64,000 nt of DNA from Sulfitobacter sp. HNIBRBA3233 (GCF_040149665.1 NZ_JBEFLP010000001.1:1736001-1800000); one strand, 5' to 3'; counted from the stretch's first letter, positions 27,446-37,558 are shown. Numbers and translations: made by a program. Notes: generated by a model not told the origin, from the letters alone.

Positions 27446-28207
27446 TTATTCCCGGATGCGCCAGCCCGTGCGGAAGATCCACCAGATTATCCCAAGGCAC
27501 AGGGTGGTGAAGGCGGCAATCGCCAGCAGGCTGATCCCGATGGGGACATCCGCAGAGCCATAGAACGACCACCGGAAGCCCGAGATCAGATAGACCACCG
27601 GGTTGAAATGCGAAATCGTCTGCCACACCGGCGGCAGCATGGTGATGGAATAGAACGACCCGCCAAGGAAGATCAGCGGCGTGATGATCAGCAGCGGCAC
27701 AAGCTGCAGCTGCTCGAAATTGCCTGCCCAGATGCCGATGATAAAGCCCATCAGCGCAAAGCTGATGCAGGTCAGCACCAGAAACCCGACCATCGCCAGC
27801 GGGTGCATGATCTCGAAATCGACGAACAGATAGGCCGTGGCCAGAATGATCGTCCCGATAAACAGCGCCTTGGTCGCCGCGGCCCCGACATAGCCCATGA
27901 CGATTTCCAGAAAATTCACCGGAGCGGACAGCAACTCGAAGATCGTACCGATGAACTTGGGAAAGTAGATGCCGAAGCTTGCGTTGCTGATCGACTGGGT
28001 GATGACGCTGAGCATGATCAGCCCGGGCACGATGAACGCCCCATAGCTGACCCCCTCGATCTGGTCGATGCGGCTGCCGATGGCCGCCCCGAAGACCACG
28101 AAATAGAGCGACGTGGACACCACGGGCGAGATGAAGCTTTGCATGATGGTGCGAAAGAAACGCGCCATCTCGAAAACGTATATGGATTTTACCGCCGTCC
28201 AGTTCAT
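27446..28207 (-). CDS. ABC-2 type transporter permease
   Basis: A 253-residue inner-membrane permease with six helices. Its ABC-2 signature lies near residues 140-190 ([17 protein letters not shown], then [16 protein letters not shown]). Its ATG overlaps the stop of the ATPase gene (ATGA at 28204-28207). The pair forms a simple exporter; the YadG/YadH family in E. coli is similar. The substrate is unknown. Confidence 0.9.
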   Translation of the reverse strand: MNWTAVKSIYVFEMARFFRTIMQSFISPVVSTSLYFVVFGAAIGSRIDQIEGVSYGAFIVPGLIMLSVITQSISNASFGIYFPKFIGTIFELLSAPVNFLEIVMGYVGAAATKALFIGTIILATAYLFVDFEIMHPLAMVGFLVLTCISFALMGFIIGIWAGNFEQLQLVPLLIITPLIFLGGSFYSITMLPPVWQTISHFNPVVYLISGFRWSFYGSADVPIGISLLAIAAFTTLCLGIIWWIFRTGWRIRE

Positions 28208-29136
28208 GCGTCTTCTCCTTCGTGTACGAGGCCCACGAAAATCTCCTCAAGGCTCGACTGTCGCGTCACCACGTCGCGCAGGACCAGCCCCGCAGCGGAG
28301 ACTTCGGACAAGAGCTTGGTGATGCCGGTACGTTCGCGGTTCACATCGTAGGTATAGATCAGCGCCTGCCCGTCCGCAGAAAGCCGCAGCGCGTCGGATC
28401 TGAGGCTTTCGGGAATCGCGTCGATCCGTTCGGTCAACTGCACTTCCAGTTCCTTCTTGCCCATCCGCGCCATCAGCTTGTCCTTGTCTTCCACCAGCAG
28501 GATCTCGCCCTTCGAGATCACACCGATCCGGTCGGCGATGGCCTCGGCCTCTTCGATATAGTGGGTGGTCAGGATGATCGTCACACCGTCGCGCTTCAGG
28601 TCGGCGACGATCTCCCACATGTCGCGGCGTAGCTCCACGTCCACGCCCGCTGTCGGCTCGTCCAGAAACAATACGCGCGGCTCGTGGGCCAAGGCCTTGG
28701 CGATCAGCACACGGCGCTTCATACCGCCCGACAGCTCGCGGATCTGGTTGTCGCGCTTGTCCCACAGCGAAAGCTGCTTGAGGATCTTTTCCATCAGCGC
28801 AGGATCGGCACGCTTGCCGAACAGACCGCGCGAGAATTTCACCGTGTTCTGCACCCGTTCGAACGGCTCGAGGTTGATCTCTTGCGGGACCAGACCGATC
28901 ATCGACCGCGCGGCGCGAAAATCGCTGACAGTGTCATGCCCGCCGACCTTGACCGCGCCGGAGGTTGCAGTCGTGATGCCGCAAATGGTGGAAATCAGCG
29001 TGGTCTTGCCCGCCCCGTTCGGCCCCAGAAGGGCAAGGATCTCTCCTTCCTCGATTTGCAGGTTCACGCCTTTGAGGGCTTCGAACCCGTCCGCGTAGGA
29101 TTTGCGCAGGTCCTGTACGTCAACGATGGGGGACAT
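28204..29136 (-). CDS. ABC transporter ATP-binding protein
   Basis: The ATPase of the ABC-2 exporter. From the ATG at 29136 ([17 protein letters not shown]) it has 310 residues. Walker A is GPNGAGKTT near 38, the signature is LSGGMKRRV near 137, and Walker B is [13 protein letters not shown] near 155. About 90 C-terminal residues follow the ATPase core, as in drug and polysaccharide exporters. An open frame of 23 codons upstream has no similarity. Confidence 0.93.
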   Translation of the reverse strand: MSPIVDVQDLRKSYADGFEALKGVNLQIEEGEILALLGPNGAGKTTLISTICGITTATSGAVKVGGHDTVSDFRAARSMIGLVPQEINLEPFERVQNTVKFSRGLFGKRADPALMEKILKQLSLWDKRDNQIRELSGGMKRRVLIAKALAHEPRVLFLDEPTAGVDVELRRDMWEIVADLKRDGVTIILTTHYIEEAEAIADRIGVISKGEILLVEDKDKLMARMGKKELEVQLTERIDAIPESLRSDALRLSADGQALIYTYDVNRERTGITKLLSEVSAAGLVLRDVVTRQSSLEEIFVGLVHEGEDA

Positions 29137-29247
29137 GGTGGTGCTCCGGTCTTGGGAGCCTCTACCTAGGACGGAACGGCGCCGGTCAACAAGGGTGTGC
29201 GGCATTGGGGGTGGACAGGGTCAACGGATTTGATCAAACCTCTGGCC

Positions 29248-30228
29248 ATGACCACTCTTCCCCAAAACCGCGCGGGCGCCGCGATCGCCTTTGTGCTGTT
29301 CGGGGTGCTTTGCATCTCGCTCAACGATATGCTGATCAAACAGCTTTCGTCCGGCTACCCGCTGCACCAGATCGTTTTCTTTCGCTCGTTCATCGCGCTG
29401 ATCTGCACCTTTGCCATCCTGCGGTTCGAAGGCGGGTTTGCGGCGCTGAGAACCGATGCGCCGGGTCTGCATGTGATGCGCGGGTTGCTGGTCGTGGTGG
29501 CGAACATGGCCTATTTTCTGGCGCTCGCGGTACTGCCCTTGGCGGATGCGACCGCGCTGTTCTTTGCCGCGCCGCTGTTCATCACCCTGCTGTCGATCCC
29601 GATCCTTGGCGAACGTGTCGGCCCGCTGCGGCTGGGGGCGGTCGTTCTGGGGTTCATCGGCGTGGTGATCATGCAGCGCCCGTGGGAGAGCAGCGCCAGC
29701 CTTGACGTGTCGCGGCTGGTCCTGTTGCTGCCCGTGCTGTCGGCCCTGACCTATGCGCTGAACCAGTTGATGACACGGCGGCTGGGCATGAAGGCCCCCG
29801 CGTCGGTGCTGGCCATCTACATTCAGGGCACATTCGTTCTGGTCTCGGTCGGGTTCTATCTGGTGGCCGGTGACGGAAGGCTTGCGGAAGGTCTGGAAAA
29901 CCGGTCCCTGATCTTTCTTCTGCGCGCGTGGGTCTGGCCCGCGCCGCAGGACTTCTGGGTGCTGATCGGCATGGGGGTGAACGGCGCGCTGATCGGGTAT
30001 TGCCTCAGCCAGGCCTACCGGATCGCGGATGCGGCGACGGTCGCGCCATTCGAATACATCGGCCTGCCGCTTGCCGTGTTCTGGGGCTTCGCCGTTTTCG
30101 GCGATCTGCCCAGCTGGGAAGTCTGGACCGGCATCGCGCTGATCCTCGCCTCGGGTCTCTTTGTCTTCTTCCGCGAGCGCGCCGTGGCGCGCCGTGTCAC
30201 ACCGCGCCCGGTGGCAAGACGCCACTAG
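29248..30228 (+). CDS. DMT superfamily transporter (EamA)
   Basis: A 326-residue inner-membrane protein with ten predicted helices in two EamA halves, starting MTTLPQNRAGAAIAFVLFG at 29248. Conserved features include LPLADATALFFAAPLFITLL near residue 95 and VAPFEYIGLPLAVFWGF near 265. Members move metabolites or act as exporters; the substrate cannot be told. Its TAG stop and that of the convergent quinone oxidoreductase share CTAG at 30225-30228. Confidence 0.9.
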   Translation: MTTLPQNRAGAAIAFVLFGVLCISLNDMLIKQLSSGYPLHQIVFFRSFIALICTFAILRFEGGFAALRTDAPGLHVMRGLLVVVANMAYFLALAVLPLADATALFFAAPLFITLLSIPILGERVGPLRLGAVVLGFIGVVIMQRPWESSASLDVSRLVLLLPVLSALTYALNQLMTRRLGMKAPASVLAIYIQGTFVLVSVGFYLVAGDGRLAEGLENRSLIFLLRAWVWPAPQDFWVLIGMGVNGALIGYCLSQAYRIADAATVAPFEYIGLPLAVFWGFAVFGDLPSWEVWTGIALILASGLFVFFRERAVARRVTPRPVARRH

Positions 30229-31187
30229 GACGTGGTGATCACGACCTTGCCCGTGGCCTTGCGCGTGCGCAGCAACTCCAGCCCCTCGTGGGTCCGCTCC
30301 AGTGGCAGCACATTGCTGACGTGCGGGCGGATCTTGCCCTCAACGTACCAGTCGGTGAGCGTCCTGAAACTGTCGGTAAGCACCTTGGGGTTCAGCGCCG
30401 CATAACCGCCCCAGTAGAGGCCCAGAACACTGATGTTCTTGACCAGAATGATGTTGGCCGGAATTTGCGGCACCTCGCCACTGGCAAAGCCGAGCGGCAG
30501 GATGCGGGCTTCGCGGTTGCAGGCCCGCAGCGCGGCCTTGAACTGGTCGCCGCCTACCGGATCATAGACGACATCGGCACCGCCCAGCGATTTCACGACC
30601 TCGCGGATATCGCCGCTGTCTGAATCGATCGTGTGATCGGCGCCCATCCTGCGGCAGATTTCGAGCTTCTCCTCGCCCCGTGCGCAGGCAATCACCTCTG
30701 CGCCCATGACCTTGCCCAGCTCCACAGCAGTCAGTCCGACACCACCGGACGCCCCCAGCACCAGAAGCCGCTCACCGGGTCGCATGCGCGCCTTGTAGTC
30801 GAGGGCGACGTGGCTGGTGCCATAGGCGATCAGAAACGCCGCGGCATCCTCGAAGGACATCTCGTCGGGGATCTGGACACATATGTCGGCGGGAATGGCG
30901 GCATAATCGGCCAGCCCGTGAAACCCGGAATAGGCCGCGATGCGCTGGCCGGGTTCCAGATCCCTCACACCCTCGCCCACGGCTTCGACCGTGCCGGCCA
31001 GCTCCATGCCCAATGTCGCGGGAAGCGGCGGCTTTTCCTGATAGGTGCCCTTGATGATCAGCAGATCACCGAAATTCAGGCCACAGGCCGCTACCTTGAC
31101 CAGAACCTCGCCCGCGCGGGGCTGCGGCTTGTCGATCTCGCGCAGTTCCAGAGGCTGATCGTGGGCGGTAAGCTGCATCGCGCGCAT
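30225..31187 (-). CDS. NADPH:quinone oxidoreductase family (zinc-independent MDR)
   Basis: A 320-residue medium-chain dehydrogenase/reductase that lacks the zinc-binding residues of true alcohol dehydrogenases. It starts MRAMQLTAHDQPLELREIDK. GLNFGDLLIIKGTY is near residue 35, and the cofactor site GASGGVGLTAVELGKVMGAE is near 145. It is probably a cytoplasmic NADPH-dependent quinone or enone reductase; the exact substrate is unknown. The frame extends upstream by 54 codons without similarity. Confidence 0.88.
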   Translation of the reverse strand: MRAMQLTAHDQPLELREIDKPQPRAGEVLVKVAACGLNFGDLLIIKGTYQEKPPLPATLGMELAGTVEAVGEGVRDLEPGQRIAAYSGFHGLADYAAIPADICVQIPDEMSFEDAAAFLIAYGTSHVALDYKARMRPGERLLVLGASGGVGLTAVELGKVMGAEVIACARGEEKLEICRRMGADHTIDSDSGDIREVVKSLGGADVVYDPVGGDQFKAALRACNREARILPLGFASGEVPQIPANIILVKNISVLGLYWGGYAALNPKVLTDSFRTLTDWYVEGKIRPHVSNVLPLERTHEGLELLRTRKATGKVVITTS

Positions 31188-31249
31188 GGGGTGTCTCCTG
31201 TTTCCTGGCGCGCAGACTGCCCGCGCCCCCCGAAGAAGACAAGCCCGCC

Positions 31250-31360
31250 TCAGGGCACGATGGCAAGCCTGATCGCATAGGCCACAGCACCCAGTACGGC
31301 GACGCTCGCAACCCAGAGGAAGACGAACCACGCAATCCTCTTTCCCCACGGTTTGGCCAT
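31250..31360 (-). CDS. DUF2474 family small protein of the cyd operon
   Basis: A 36-residue single-helix membrane protein (MAKPWGKRIAWFVFLWVASV and on). It begins in a TGATG overlap with the cydB stop. DUF2474 proteins of this length follow cydAB of the cyanide-insensitive type and are thought to act like CydX, stabilising the oxidase. Confidence 0.82.
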   Translation of the reverse strand: MAKPWGKRIAWFVFLWVASVAVLGAVAYAIRLAIVP

Positions 31361-32370
31361 CAGTGATACCCCTCTTCGGGATCGACCTTGCCGCGGAAAA
31401 CCCAGTAGGCGTAGCCGGTATAGATCAGGATCATCGGGACCAGCACCAGCGTGCCGACAAGCGCGAAGATCAGGCTTTCGTCCGGTGCCGCCGCGTCCAC
31501 GATGGTCAGGCTGGGCGGGACGATATGCGGATAGAAGCTGATGCCGATTCCGATGAACCCCAGCACGAACAGCGCCTGCGCACAAAGAAAAGGCCGCACC
31601 TCCTGCCGCTTTTGCAGACCGAAAAACAAGCCGGCCACGGCGACGGCAACCAGAACTGGCACAACCGCGCTGAAGGCCGCTGTCGGCCACGCGAACCAGC
31701 GCGAAAAGTAGACGGAGTCCAGAAACGGCGTCCACAGGCTGACCAGCCCCATGCAGATCACCGTGCCGATTGCCGCAGGCCACGCAAGGCTGCGCATGTG
31801 ACTCTGGATCCGGCCCTCCAGCTTCATGTTGAGCCATGTCGCGCCGAGCATCGCGTAGCCGATGGTGACAGCCACCCCGCACAGGATGGAAAACGGCGTG
31901 AGCCAATCCCACCAACCGCCCGCGTAGGCGCGGTTCTCGATCTCGATCCCCTGCACAAGCGCGCCCAGCGCGATCCCCTGACAGAAGGCCGCCGTCAGCG
32001 ATCCGCCGAAGAAGCCCAGATCCCAAAGCGGTTTCCAGCGTTCGGTCCGCCAGCGGTACTCGAAGGCGACGCCGCGGAACACCAACCCCAAGAGCATCAG
32101 GATGATCGGCATGTAGAGCGCGGGCATCACAACCGAATAGGCCAGCGGAAAGACAGCGAACAGCCCGCCGCCCCCCAGCACCAGCCAGGTTTCGTTTCCG
32201 TCCCAGACCGGCGAGACCGAGTTCATCATCACGCTGCGCTCTTCCTCGTCATCGGTCAGCGGAAACAGCAGCCCGATGCCCAGATCGAACCCGTCAAGGA
32301 CGACGTAGACCAGCACAGCGAAGGCGATGATCCCCGCCCAGATGAATGAAAGCTCAAGACCAAACATCAC
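31360..32370 (-). CDS. cydB: Cytochrome bd-type quinol oxidase subunit II
   Basis: The second membrane subunit of the bd oxidase, 336 residues with about eight helices. It starts MMFGLELSFIWAGIIAFAVL. YVVLDGFDLGIGLLFPL near 25 and WDGNETWLVLGGGGLFAVFP near 57 are family marks. It overlaps cydA by four bases and the DUF2474 gene by one. The oxidase reduces oxygen to water with quinol electrons without pumping protons. Confidence 0.95.
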   Translation of the reverse strand: MMFGLELSFIWAGIIAFAVLVYVVLDGFDLGIGLLFPLTDDEEERSVMMNSVSPVWDGNETWLVLGGGGLFAVFPLAYSVVMPALYMPIILMLLGLVFRGVAFEYRWRTERWKPLWDLGFFGGSLTAAFCQGIALGALVQGIEIENRAYAGGWWDWLTPFSILCGVAVTIGYAMLGATWLNMKLEGRIQSHMRSLAWPAAIGTVICMGLVSLWTPFLDSVYFSRWFAWPTAAFSAVVPVLVAVAVAGLFFGLQKRQEVRPFLCAQALFVLGFIGIGISFYPHIVPPSLTIVDAAAPDESLIFALVGTLVLVPMILIYTGYAYWVFRGKVDPEEGYH

Positions 32371-33785
32371 GCTGTCCCCCCTTCGCGTTTCATCGACTGC
32401 GCGATGGGCGTGGTGCCCGAAGACCGGATCGGCCCTTCCTTGCGGAACGGTTTGCTGCTGACTTCCTTCACCGGCTTGTTCATCATCCGCAGCAGGTAAT
32501 AGGTACCGGCGCCGAAAACGAAGAAATAGACGACGATGAACGCGGTCAGCGATGCCGCCACCGCCGGTGCCGCAATGGGCGCGAGGCTGTCAGAGGTCCG
32601 CATGAGGCCGTAAACCGTGAACGGTTGCCGCCCGACTTCGGTCGTGACCCAGCCCGCCAACACCGCCACGAAACCCATCGGTCCCATCGCAAGCGCCGCG
32701 CGGTGCAGCAGCGGCGCAGTATAGAGCCGGCCGCGCAGGCGCTGCACGAGCGCCCACAGCCCCAGCCCCAGCATCGCAAAGCCGAGCGAGATCATGATCC
32801 GGAAAGACCAGAAGACGATGGCGACGGACGGCTCGTCCTCGTCGGGGATCGTATCCAGTCCGGCCAGCGGCGCGTTCAGATCGTGCTTGAGGATCAGCGA
32901 GCTGAGCTTGGGGATCTCCAGCGCGTAATCAATCCGCTTTTCATCCGGGTTCGGGACGCCGAACAGGATCAGCGGTGCGCCCTCGGGGTGGCTGTCGTAA
33001 TGCCCCTCCATCGCCATCACTTTTGCCGGCTGGTGTTCAAGCGTGTTGAGCCCGTGGAAATCGCCCGCCACGATCTGCAGCGGTGTCACCACCACCAGCA
33101 TCCACATCGCCATCGAGAACATCTTGCGGCTGGCCATGTCGTAGCGGTCGCGCAGCAGATGAAGCGCACCGACAGCCCCCACGACCAAGGCGGTCGTCAG
33201 GTATGCGGCCAGCACCATATGCACCAGACGGTAGGGGAAGGAGGGGTTGAAGACGATGGCCCACCAGTCTTCGGGAACGAATTGCCCCACATCATTGACG
33301 CCGTATCCCGCGGGCGTGTGCATCCAGCTGTTGACCGACAGGATCCACGTCGCCGACAGCAATGTGCCGAAGGCCACAACAGCGGTCGCGACCATGTGCA
33401 GGCCGTTGCCCACACGCTCGCGCCCGAAAAGCATGATGCCCAGAAATCCGGCCTCGAGGAAGAAAGCCGACAGCACCTCATAGGCCATGAGCGGGCCGAT
33501 GACCGGCCCCGCGCGGTCAGAAAAGACGGACCAGTTCGTACCGAACTGATAGGACATCACGATGCCCGACACGACGCCCATGGCAAAGGCGACCGCGAAG
33601 ATCTTTTTCCAGTATTCGAACAGAACCTTGTAGGTTTCGTTGCCGGTTTTCAGCCAGAGCGCGTTCAGCACCGCAAGATAGCTTGCCAGGCCGATGGAAA
33701 AGGCCGGAAAGATGATGTGAAAGGAGACGGTGAAGGCGAATTGAAACCGCGCCAGCACCTCTGCCGAGAAACCGTCAAGCATCAT
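32367..33785 (-). CDS. cydA: Cytochrome bd-type quinol oxidase subunit I, CIO type
   Basis: The haem-bearing subunit, 472 residues from the ATG at 33785. It shows FQFAFTVSFHIIFPAFSIGL near residue 15 (haem ligand His), QFGTNW near 80, and GWVTTEVGRQPFTVYG near 390. The shortness compared with E. coli CydA (about 520) fits the short Q-loop, cyanide-insensitive (CioA) subgroup. It is the first gene of cydA-cydB-DUF2474. No cydDC genes are in the window. Confidence 0.95.
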   Translation of the reverse strand: MMLDGFSAEVLARFQFAFTVSFHIIFPAFSIGLASYLAVLNALWLKTGNETYKVLFEYWKKIFAVAFAMGVVSGIVMSYQFGTNWSVFSDRAGPVIGPLMAYEVLSAFFLEAGFLGIMLFGRERVGNGLHMVATAVVAFGTLLSATWILSVNSWMHTPAGYGVNDVGQFVPEDWWAIVFNPSFPYRLVHMVLAAYLTTALVVGAVGALHLLRDRYDMASRKMFSMAMWMLVVVTPLQIVAGDFHGLNTLEHQPAKVMAMEGHYDSHPEGAPLILFGVPNPDEKRIDYALEIPKLSSLILKHDLNAPLAGLDTIPDEDEPSVAIVFWSFRIMISLGFAMLGLGLWALVQRLRGRLYTAPLLHRAALAMGPMGFVAVLAGWVTTEVGRQPFTVYGLMRTSDSLAPIAAPAVAASLTAFIVVYFFVFGAGTYYLLRMMNKPVKEVSSKPFRKEGPIRSSGTTPIAQSMKREGGTA

Positions 33786-33908
33786 GAAGGTCCTTTCTGA
33801 TGTTCTGCCAACCATCTAGGTAAAGCATCGCCAATGGCAAAGAAGGCGGTTTGCCGCATCAAAGGATTAGCAGAAAACAACGCCCGCAGGTCAGAAATCT
33901 GCCACCGG

Positions 33909-35252
33909 TCAGGAACTGGGGAACTCGATCTCCACGCGAAGGCCCGGTTTCGCATCCGTCAGGGACAGCGTTGCCCGGTGCAATCTGGCCACCCCTTCCA
34001 CGAGGCTGAGCCCGAGCCCGTTGCCGGGCGTATGGCGGCTGCGGTCCAGCCGGTAGAGACGCTGCAACACCGCCGCGCGCTCGGATTCGGGCACGCCCGG
34101 CCCGTCATCCTCTACGATCAGGCGGACGTTGCCGGTCGCGCCCCGCGCCAAGATAACGGCGATCCGGCTGCCTTCGGGCGTATGGCGCAGCGCGTTCTCG
34201 ATCAGGTTCGCCAGCATCTGGCCCAGCAGATTGCGCTCGCCCGTCACGGCCAGCGCGTCCTCAGGCAGGGTGCACAGCAGCGTCCGGTTTCCGGCAACGG
34301 CTGTGGGTTCGTAAACCTCGACCATGGTGCGGCAAAGCGCTGCGAGATCGACCGGCCGAAAGGCACTGCGCAGGCTGCTGTTTTCGACCTGCGCCAGTTG
34401 CAGCAGCGCGTGGAATGTCGCGGCGATACCCTCGACTTCTGCGCGCGTCTGCGCCACCAGATCGGCGGCGGGGGTGTCCGGTTCCACCTTCTCGGCCAGC
34501 GCTTCCAGCTGGACGGACACCCGTTGCACCGGCGTTTTCAGATCGTGGGCGATATCCGATGACACCTGCCGGAGCGCGGTGACCGACCGTTCCTGCGCCT
34601 GCGCCATGCCGTTGATCGCGGTGCCGATGCGGACGAAATCGTCGGCCCAGCGCGGCCCCGGTTCAACCCGGGTGGCCAGATCGCCGCCGGTGAGTTTCTC
34701 GAGGGCACCCCGGATCACCTCGACGTGGCGGTTGGATCGCCGTGCGAGGAACACGCCGCCCCAAAGCGCGATCAACGCGGTGGGCAACAGGCTGACCAGC
34801 AGGATATTGACGAACACGGGGCGCAGCGCCTCGATTTCCGCGCGGCTGCGGGCGATGGTCAACTGACCGCCGAAGAGGTTTGTGCTCAGCGCCAGATACT
34901 CGCCCTCGAGCGCCGTGCCACCGTCCTCCAGCGACAGGATGTGAAACCCTTCGTCGTCGCGCGCGACCGCCCCGTTGCCGTAAACCTGCCCGGCGGGCGA
35001 CAGGTAGCTCAGCACCAGACGGTCGGGATCGGTTTCGCGGGATTCTGCCTGCACCAATATGGCGACGGCGCGCGCCGAAGGTGCGGCGCGGAAACCGGCC
35101 AGGTCCTGCGCCAGATCATCGCGGATCGCCTGCTCAAACGCTGCACGGCTGACGGCATAGCTTGCGGCGAGGCTCAGAAGGCTCACGGTGGTGAAAAGCA
35201 CCACCAGCGCCAGCGCCAGCCGCAGGGGGGTCGACCGCCACAGGCGCCTCAT
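33909..35252 (-). CDS. Sensor histidine kinase
   Basis: A 447-residue membrane kinase. TM1 is at about residues 10-30, a periplasmic sensor of about 115 residues follows, TM2 is near 150-168, then HAMP, the H box (SSDIAHDLKTPVQRVSVQLE near 235), N box (NLIENALRHTPEGSRI near 350) and G boxes (EDDGPGVPE, GNGLGLSLV). It overlaps the response regulator gene by four bases and should phosphorylate it. The signal is unknown; the divergent DegP-like protease suggests envelope stress. Confidence 0.93.
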   Translation of the reverse strand: MRRLWRSTPLRLALALVVLFTTVSLLSLAASYAVSRAAFEQAIRDDLAQDLAGFRAAPSARAVAILVQAESRETDPDRLVLSYLSPAGQVYGNGAVARDDEGFHILSLEDGGTALEGEYLALSTNLFGGQLTIARSRAEIEALRPVFVNILLVSLLPTALIALWGGVFLARRSNRHVEVIRGALEKLTGGDLATRVEPGPRWADDFVRIGTAINGMAQAQERSVTALRQVSSDIAHDLKTPVQRVSVQLEALAEKVEPDTPAADLVAQTRAEVEGIAATFHALLQLAQVENSSLRSAFRPVDLAALCRTMVEVYEPTAVAGNRTLLCTLPEDALAVTGERNLLGQMLANLIENALRHTPEGSRIAVILARGATGNVRLIVEDDGPGVPESERAAVLQRLYRLDRSRHTPGNGLGLSLVEGVARLHRATLSLTDAKPGLRVEIEFPSS

Positions 35253-35920
35253 CCGTCGATCCTGTAGCCTGCGCCGCGTACCGTCTTGATGATATCGCTG
35301 TCGAACGGTTTATCGACCTTGGCGCGCAGACGGCTGATGTGGGTTTCGACCACGTTGGTCATGGGATCGAAGGACAGATCCCACACCCCTTCCAGAAGCA
35401 TGGTGCGCGTCTGCACCCGCCCCTTGCGCCGCAGCAGAAACTCCAGCAGCGCGAATTCGCGCGGCAGCAGATCTATTTCCTGCCCTGCGCGCGTTACCTT
35501 GCGGGTCAGCAGATCGACCGTCAGATCCCCCGCCACAAGCGTGGTTTCCAGATCGGATGTCTGCGGCCGCCGCCCCAGCGCCGCCACGCGCGCCGATAAC
35601 TCGCCAAAGGCGAAGGGTTTGACCAGATAGTCGTCCGCCCCCGCGTTCAGCCCCGCGATGCGGTCTTCGACCGATCCCATGGCTGTGAGGAACAGCACGG
35701 GCGTGGTGTTGCCTGCCCCGCGCACGGTCTTCAGCAGCGTCAGCCCGTCGACGCCCGGCAACATACGGTCCACGATCATCACGTCGTAGGTGCCGGACGC
35801 CGCTTCGACCAGCCCGTCGCGCCCGTTATCGAGCAAATCGACAACGTGGCCCTCTTCGCGCAGGCCGCGCGCGATATAGCCGCCGGTGGTCACATCGTCT
35901 TCGATCACGAGTATCTTCAT
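35249..35920 (-). CDS. OmpR-family response regulator
   Basis: A 223-residue two-domain regulator. The receiver has the acidic pocket (IEDDVTTGG), the phosphoacceptor Asp near residue 51 (VMIVDRMLPGVDG) and a conserved Lys (DYLVKPFAFGEL). The C-terminal winged helix ends TVRGAGYRIDG. It is transcribed with the kinase and is divergent from the DegP-like gene with 140 bases between them, so that gene is a likely target. Confidence 0.94.
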   Translation of the reverse strand: MKILVIEDDVTTGGYIARGLREEGHVVDLLDNGRDGLVEAASGTYDVMIVDRMLPGVDGLTLLKTVRGAGNTTPVLFLTAMGSVEDRIAGLNAGADDYLVKPFAFGELSARVAALGRRPQTSDLETTLVAGDLTVDLLTRKVTRAGQEIDLLPREFALLEFLLRRKGRVQTRTMLLEGVWDLSFDPMTNVVETHISRLRAKVDKPFDSDIIKTVRGAGYRIDG

Positions 35921-35930
35921 AGTGTTTCCA

Positions 35931-35989
35931 TATAGCGCGTCGGCCTTCGTCCTGCACCTGCGTGTGAAATTACAGTTTTGTATAGCGCG
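35931..35989. promoter_or_regulatory. Pair of TATAGCGCG direct repeats upstream of the two-component operon
   Basis: TATAGCGCG occurs at 35931-35939 and again at 35981-35989, exactly 50 bases apart, inside the gap between the divergent response regulator and protease genes. They could be regulator sites or promoter elements; the role is not shown. Confidence 0.35.
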
Positions 35990-36060
35990 GGTGGGTGTCC
36001 GCGTAATGCTGGGCGCGCATCTGATGTGTCATCGAAACGAAGAATTCAAAGGAGTTCCAG

Positions 36061-37128
36061 ATGACATCTGTGCTTTCCAAATCCGCCTCTCTCGCGCTTG
36101 TTGCTTCCGTTGCCCTGCCCGGGATCGCGCTGGCGGTTCCCCCTGGTGGCTACGGCGATCTGGTCGAAGAAGTCGCCCCCGCCGTCGTCTTCATCGAGGT
36201 GACCGCGGCCCAGCCAACCGGTGGCCAGCTTCCACCGAACATGCCCGAGGCCCTGCGCCGCCAGTTCGGTGACCGGCTGCCCGAGGCCCGTCCGCAGCAG
36301 GGGCTGGGATCGGGTTTCATCATCTCGCAGGACGGCGAGATCGTGACCAACCATCACGTGGTCGCCGGCGCGCAGACAGTCAGCGTGACCCTGACCGATG
36401 GCCGCACCTACGACGCCGAGGTTATCGGGTCGGACCCCGCGACCGATATTGCCGTGCTCAAGATCACCTCGGACGCGAAGCTGCCTTTCGTGACCTTCGG
36501 CTCCTCCGAGGAAATGCGCGTGGGCGACGAAGTCGTGGCGGTGGGCAATCCCTTCGGCCTCAGCTCGACCGTGACGTCGGGCATCATCTCGGCCAAATCG
36601 CGCAACATCAACGCGGGCCCCTACGACGAGTTCATCCAGACCGATGCCGCGATCAACCGTGGCAATTCGGGCGGGCCGCTGTTCAACAATGAAGGTGAGG
36701 TTATCGGCGTGAACAGCGCGATCATTTCGCCCGGCGGCGGCTCTGTCGGCATCGGTTTCGCCGTGCCATCCGATCTGGTGGTCGACGTGGTCGAGGATCT
36801 GGGTGACGACGGCAGGGTAACACGCGGCTGGCTGGGTGTTCAGATCCGCCCGATGAGCGAAGAGGTCGCCGAAGTTCTCGGGTATGACAACCCGCGCGGT
36901 GCCGTGGTCGAGGCCGTTACCGAGGACAGCCCCGCCGCGAGGGCAGGCTTGAAAACCGGTGACATCATCCTCACCTATGCTGGGAAGGAAGTGCAGGAAC
37001 TGCGCGACCTGACCCGTGCCGTCGCCCTGACGGAGCCCGATGACAGCGCACAGATCGTGCTGCTGCGCAAAGGACGCGAAGAAACGCTGGACGTGACCAT
37101 CGGCACGCTGCCCGATCAAGACGCCTGA
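36061..37128 (+). CDS. Periplasmic trypsin-like serine protease (DegP/HtrA family)
   Basis: A 355-residue secreted protease. The signal peptide spans residues 1-26 (cut after ALA). The catalytic triad is seen as His in VTNHHVVAG near 98, Asp in DPATDIAVLKI near 130, and Ser in NRGNSGGPLFNN near 202. One PDZ domain follows (RGWLGVQIRPMSEEVAEVLG and on), against two in DegP, so it is closer to HhoB/DegS in layout. An AAAGGAG ribosome site is 8 bases before the ATG. Probably controlled by the divergent two-component system. Confidence 0.93.
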   Translation: MTSVLSKSASLALVASVALPGIALAVPPGGYGDLVEEVAPAVVFIEVTAAQPTGGQLPPNMPEALRRQFGDRLPEARPQQGLGSGFIISQDGEIVTNHHVVAGAQTVSVTLTDGRTYDAEVIGSDPATDIAVLKITSDAKLPFVTFGSSEEMRVGDEVVAVGNPFGLSSTVTSGIISAKSRNINAGPYDEFIQTDAAINRGNSGGPLFNNEGEVIGVNSAIISPGGGSVGIGFAVPSDLVVDVVEDLGDDGRVTRGWLGVQIRPMSEEVAEVLGYDNPRGAVVEAVTEDSPAARAGLKTGDIILTYAGKEVQELRDLTRAVALTEPDDSAQIVLLRKGREETLDVTIGTLPDQDA

Positions 37129-37558
37129 TTGCCCGGAACGATCCCCGGACGATCCACGATAGTCCGGTATCCCCGCCATAGGGGTGCCGGATCGGCCCTT
37201 CGGCTTACCTCGAAGGACCGCCGCCCCGCGCGCATCCCCCCGCGCCGGGGCGGCACTTTTCCGGCCCCGGCGGCAGGGTGCCGCAGGGTTTCGGACTGGT
37301 ACAGGCGGCGTGTGACGCATAGAGGTGCGGCATGACCGCCCTACACATTTCCCCCACTTACACCGCGTTGACGCCTGCGGTTTTTGCGGTGCGTGCGACG
37401 CTGCCTGTCGGGCATCGCGCCAGCGCTGCGCCGATCACGCCCGCCTTGGCGGATGTCATTGTACCGGGCGACCCGCACGGCGCGGGCATCGCCACAGGGC
37501 CGAAGGCCGCATCATCCAGAAGATACCAGCGTTCACATCGGGGCGCACAAAAACGGAT
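37129..37558. other. Intergenic region between protease and copper chaperone genes
   Basis: A 430-base stretch without a convincing gene. It contains the terminator of the protease gene at 37220-37254 and then presumably the promoter of the PCu(A)C gene. An open frame from 37332 runs into the chaperone start in another frame and shows no protein-like pattern. Confidence 0.5.
37220..37254 (+). terminator. Rho-independent terminator after the DegP-like gene
   Basis: Perfect nine-base arms GCCGCCCCG (37220-37228) and CGGGGCGGC (37246-37254), with further CGCG/CGCG pairing inside, are followed by ACTTTT. It lies about 90 bases after the stop codon. Confidence 0.7.
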
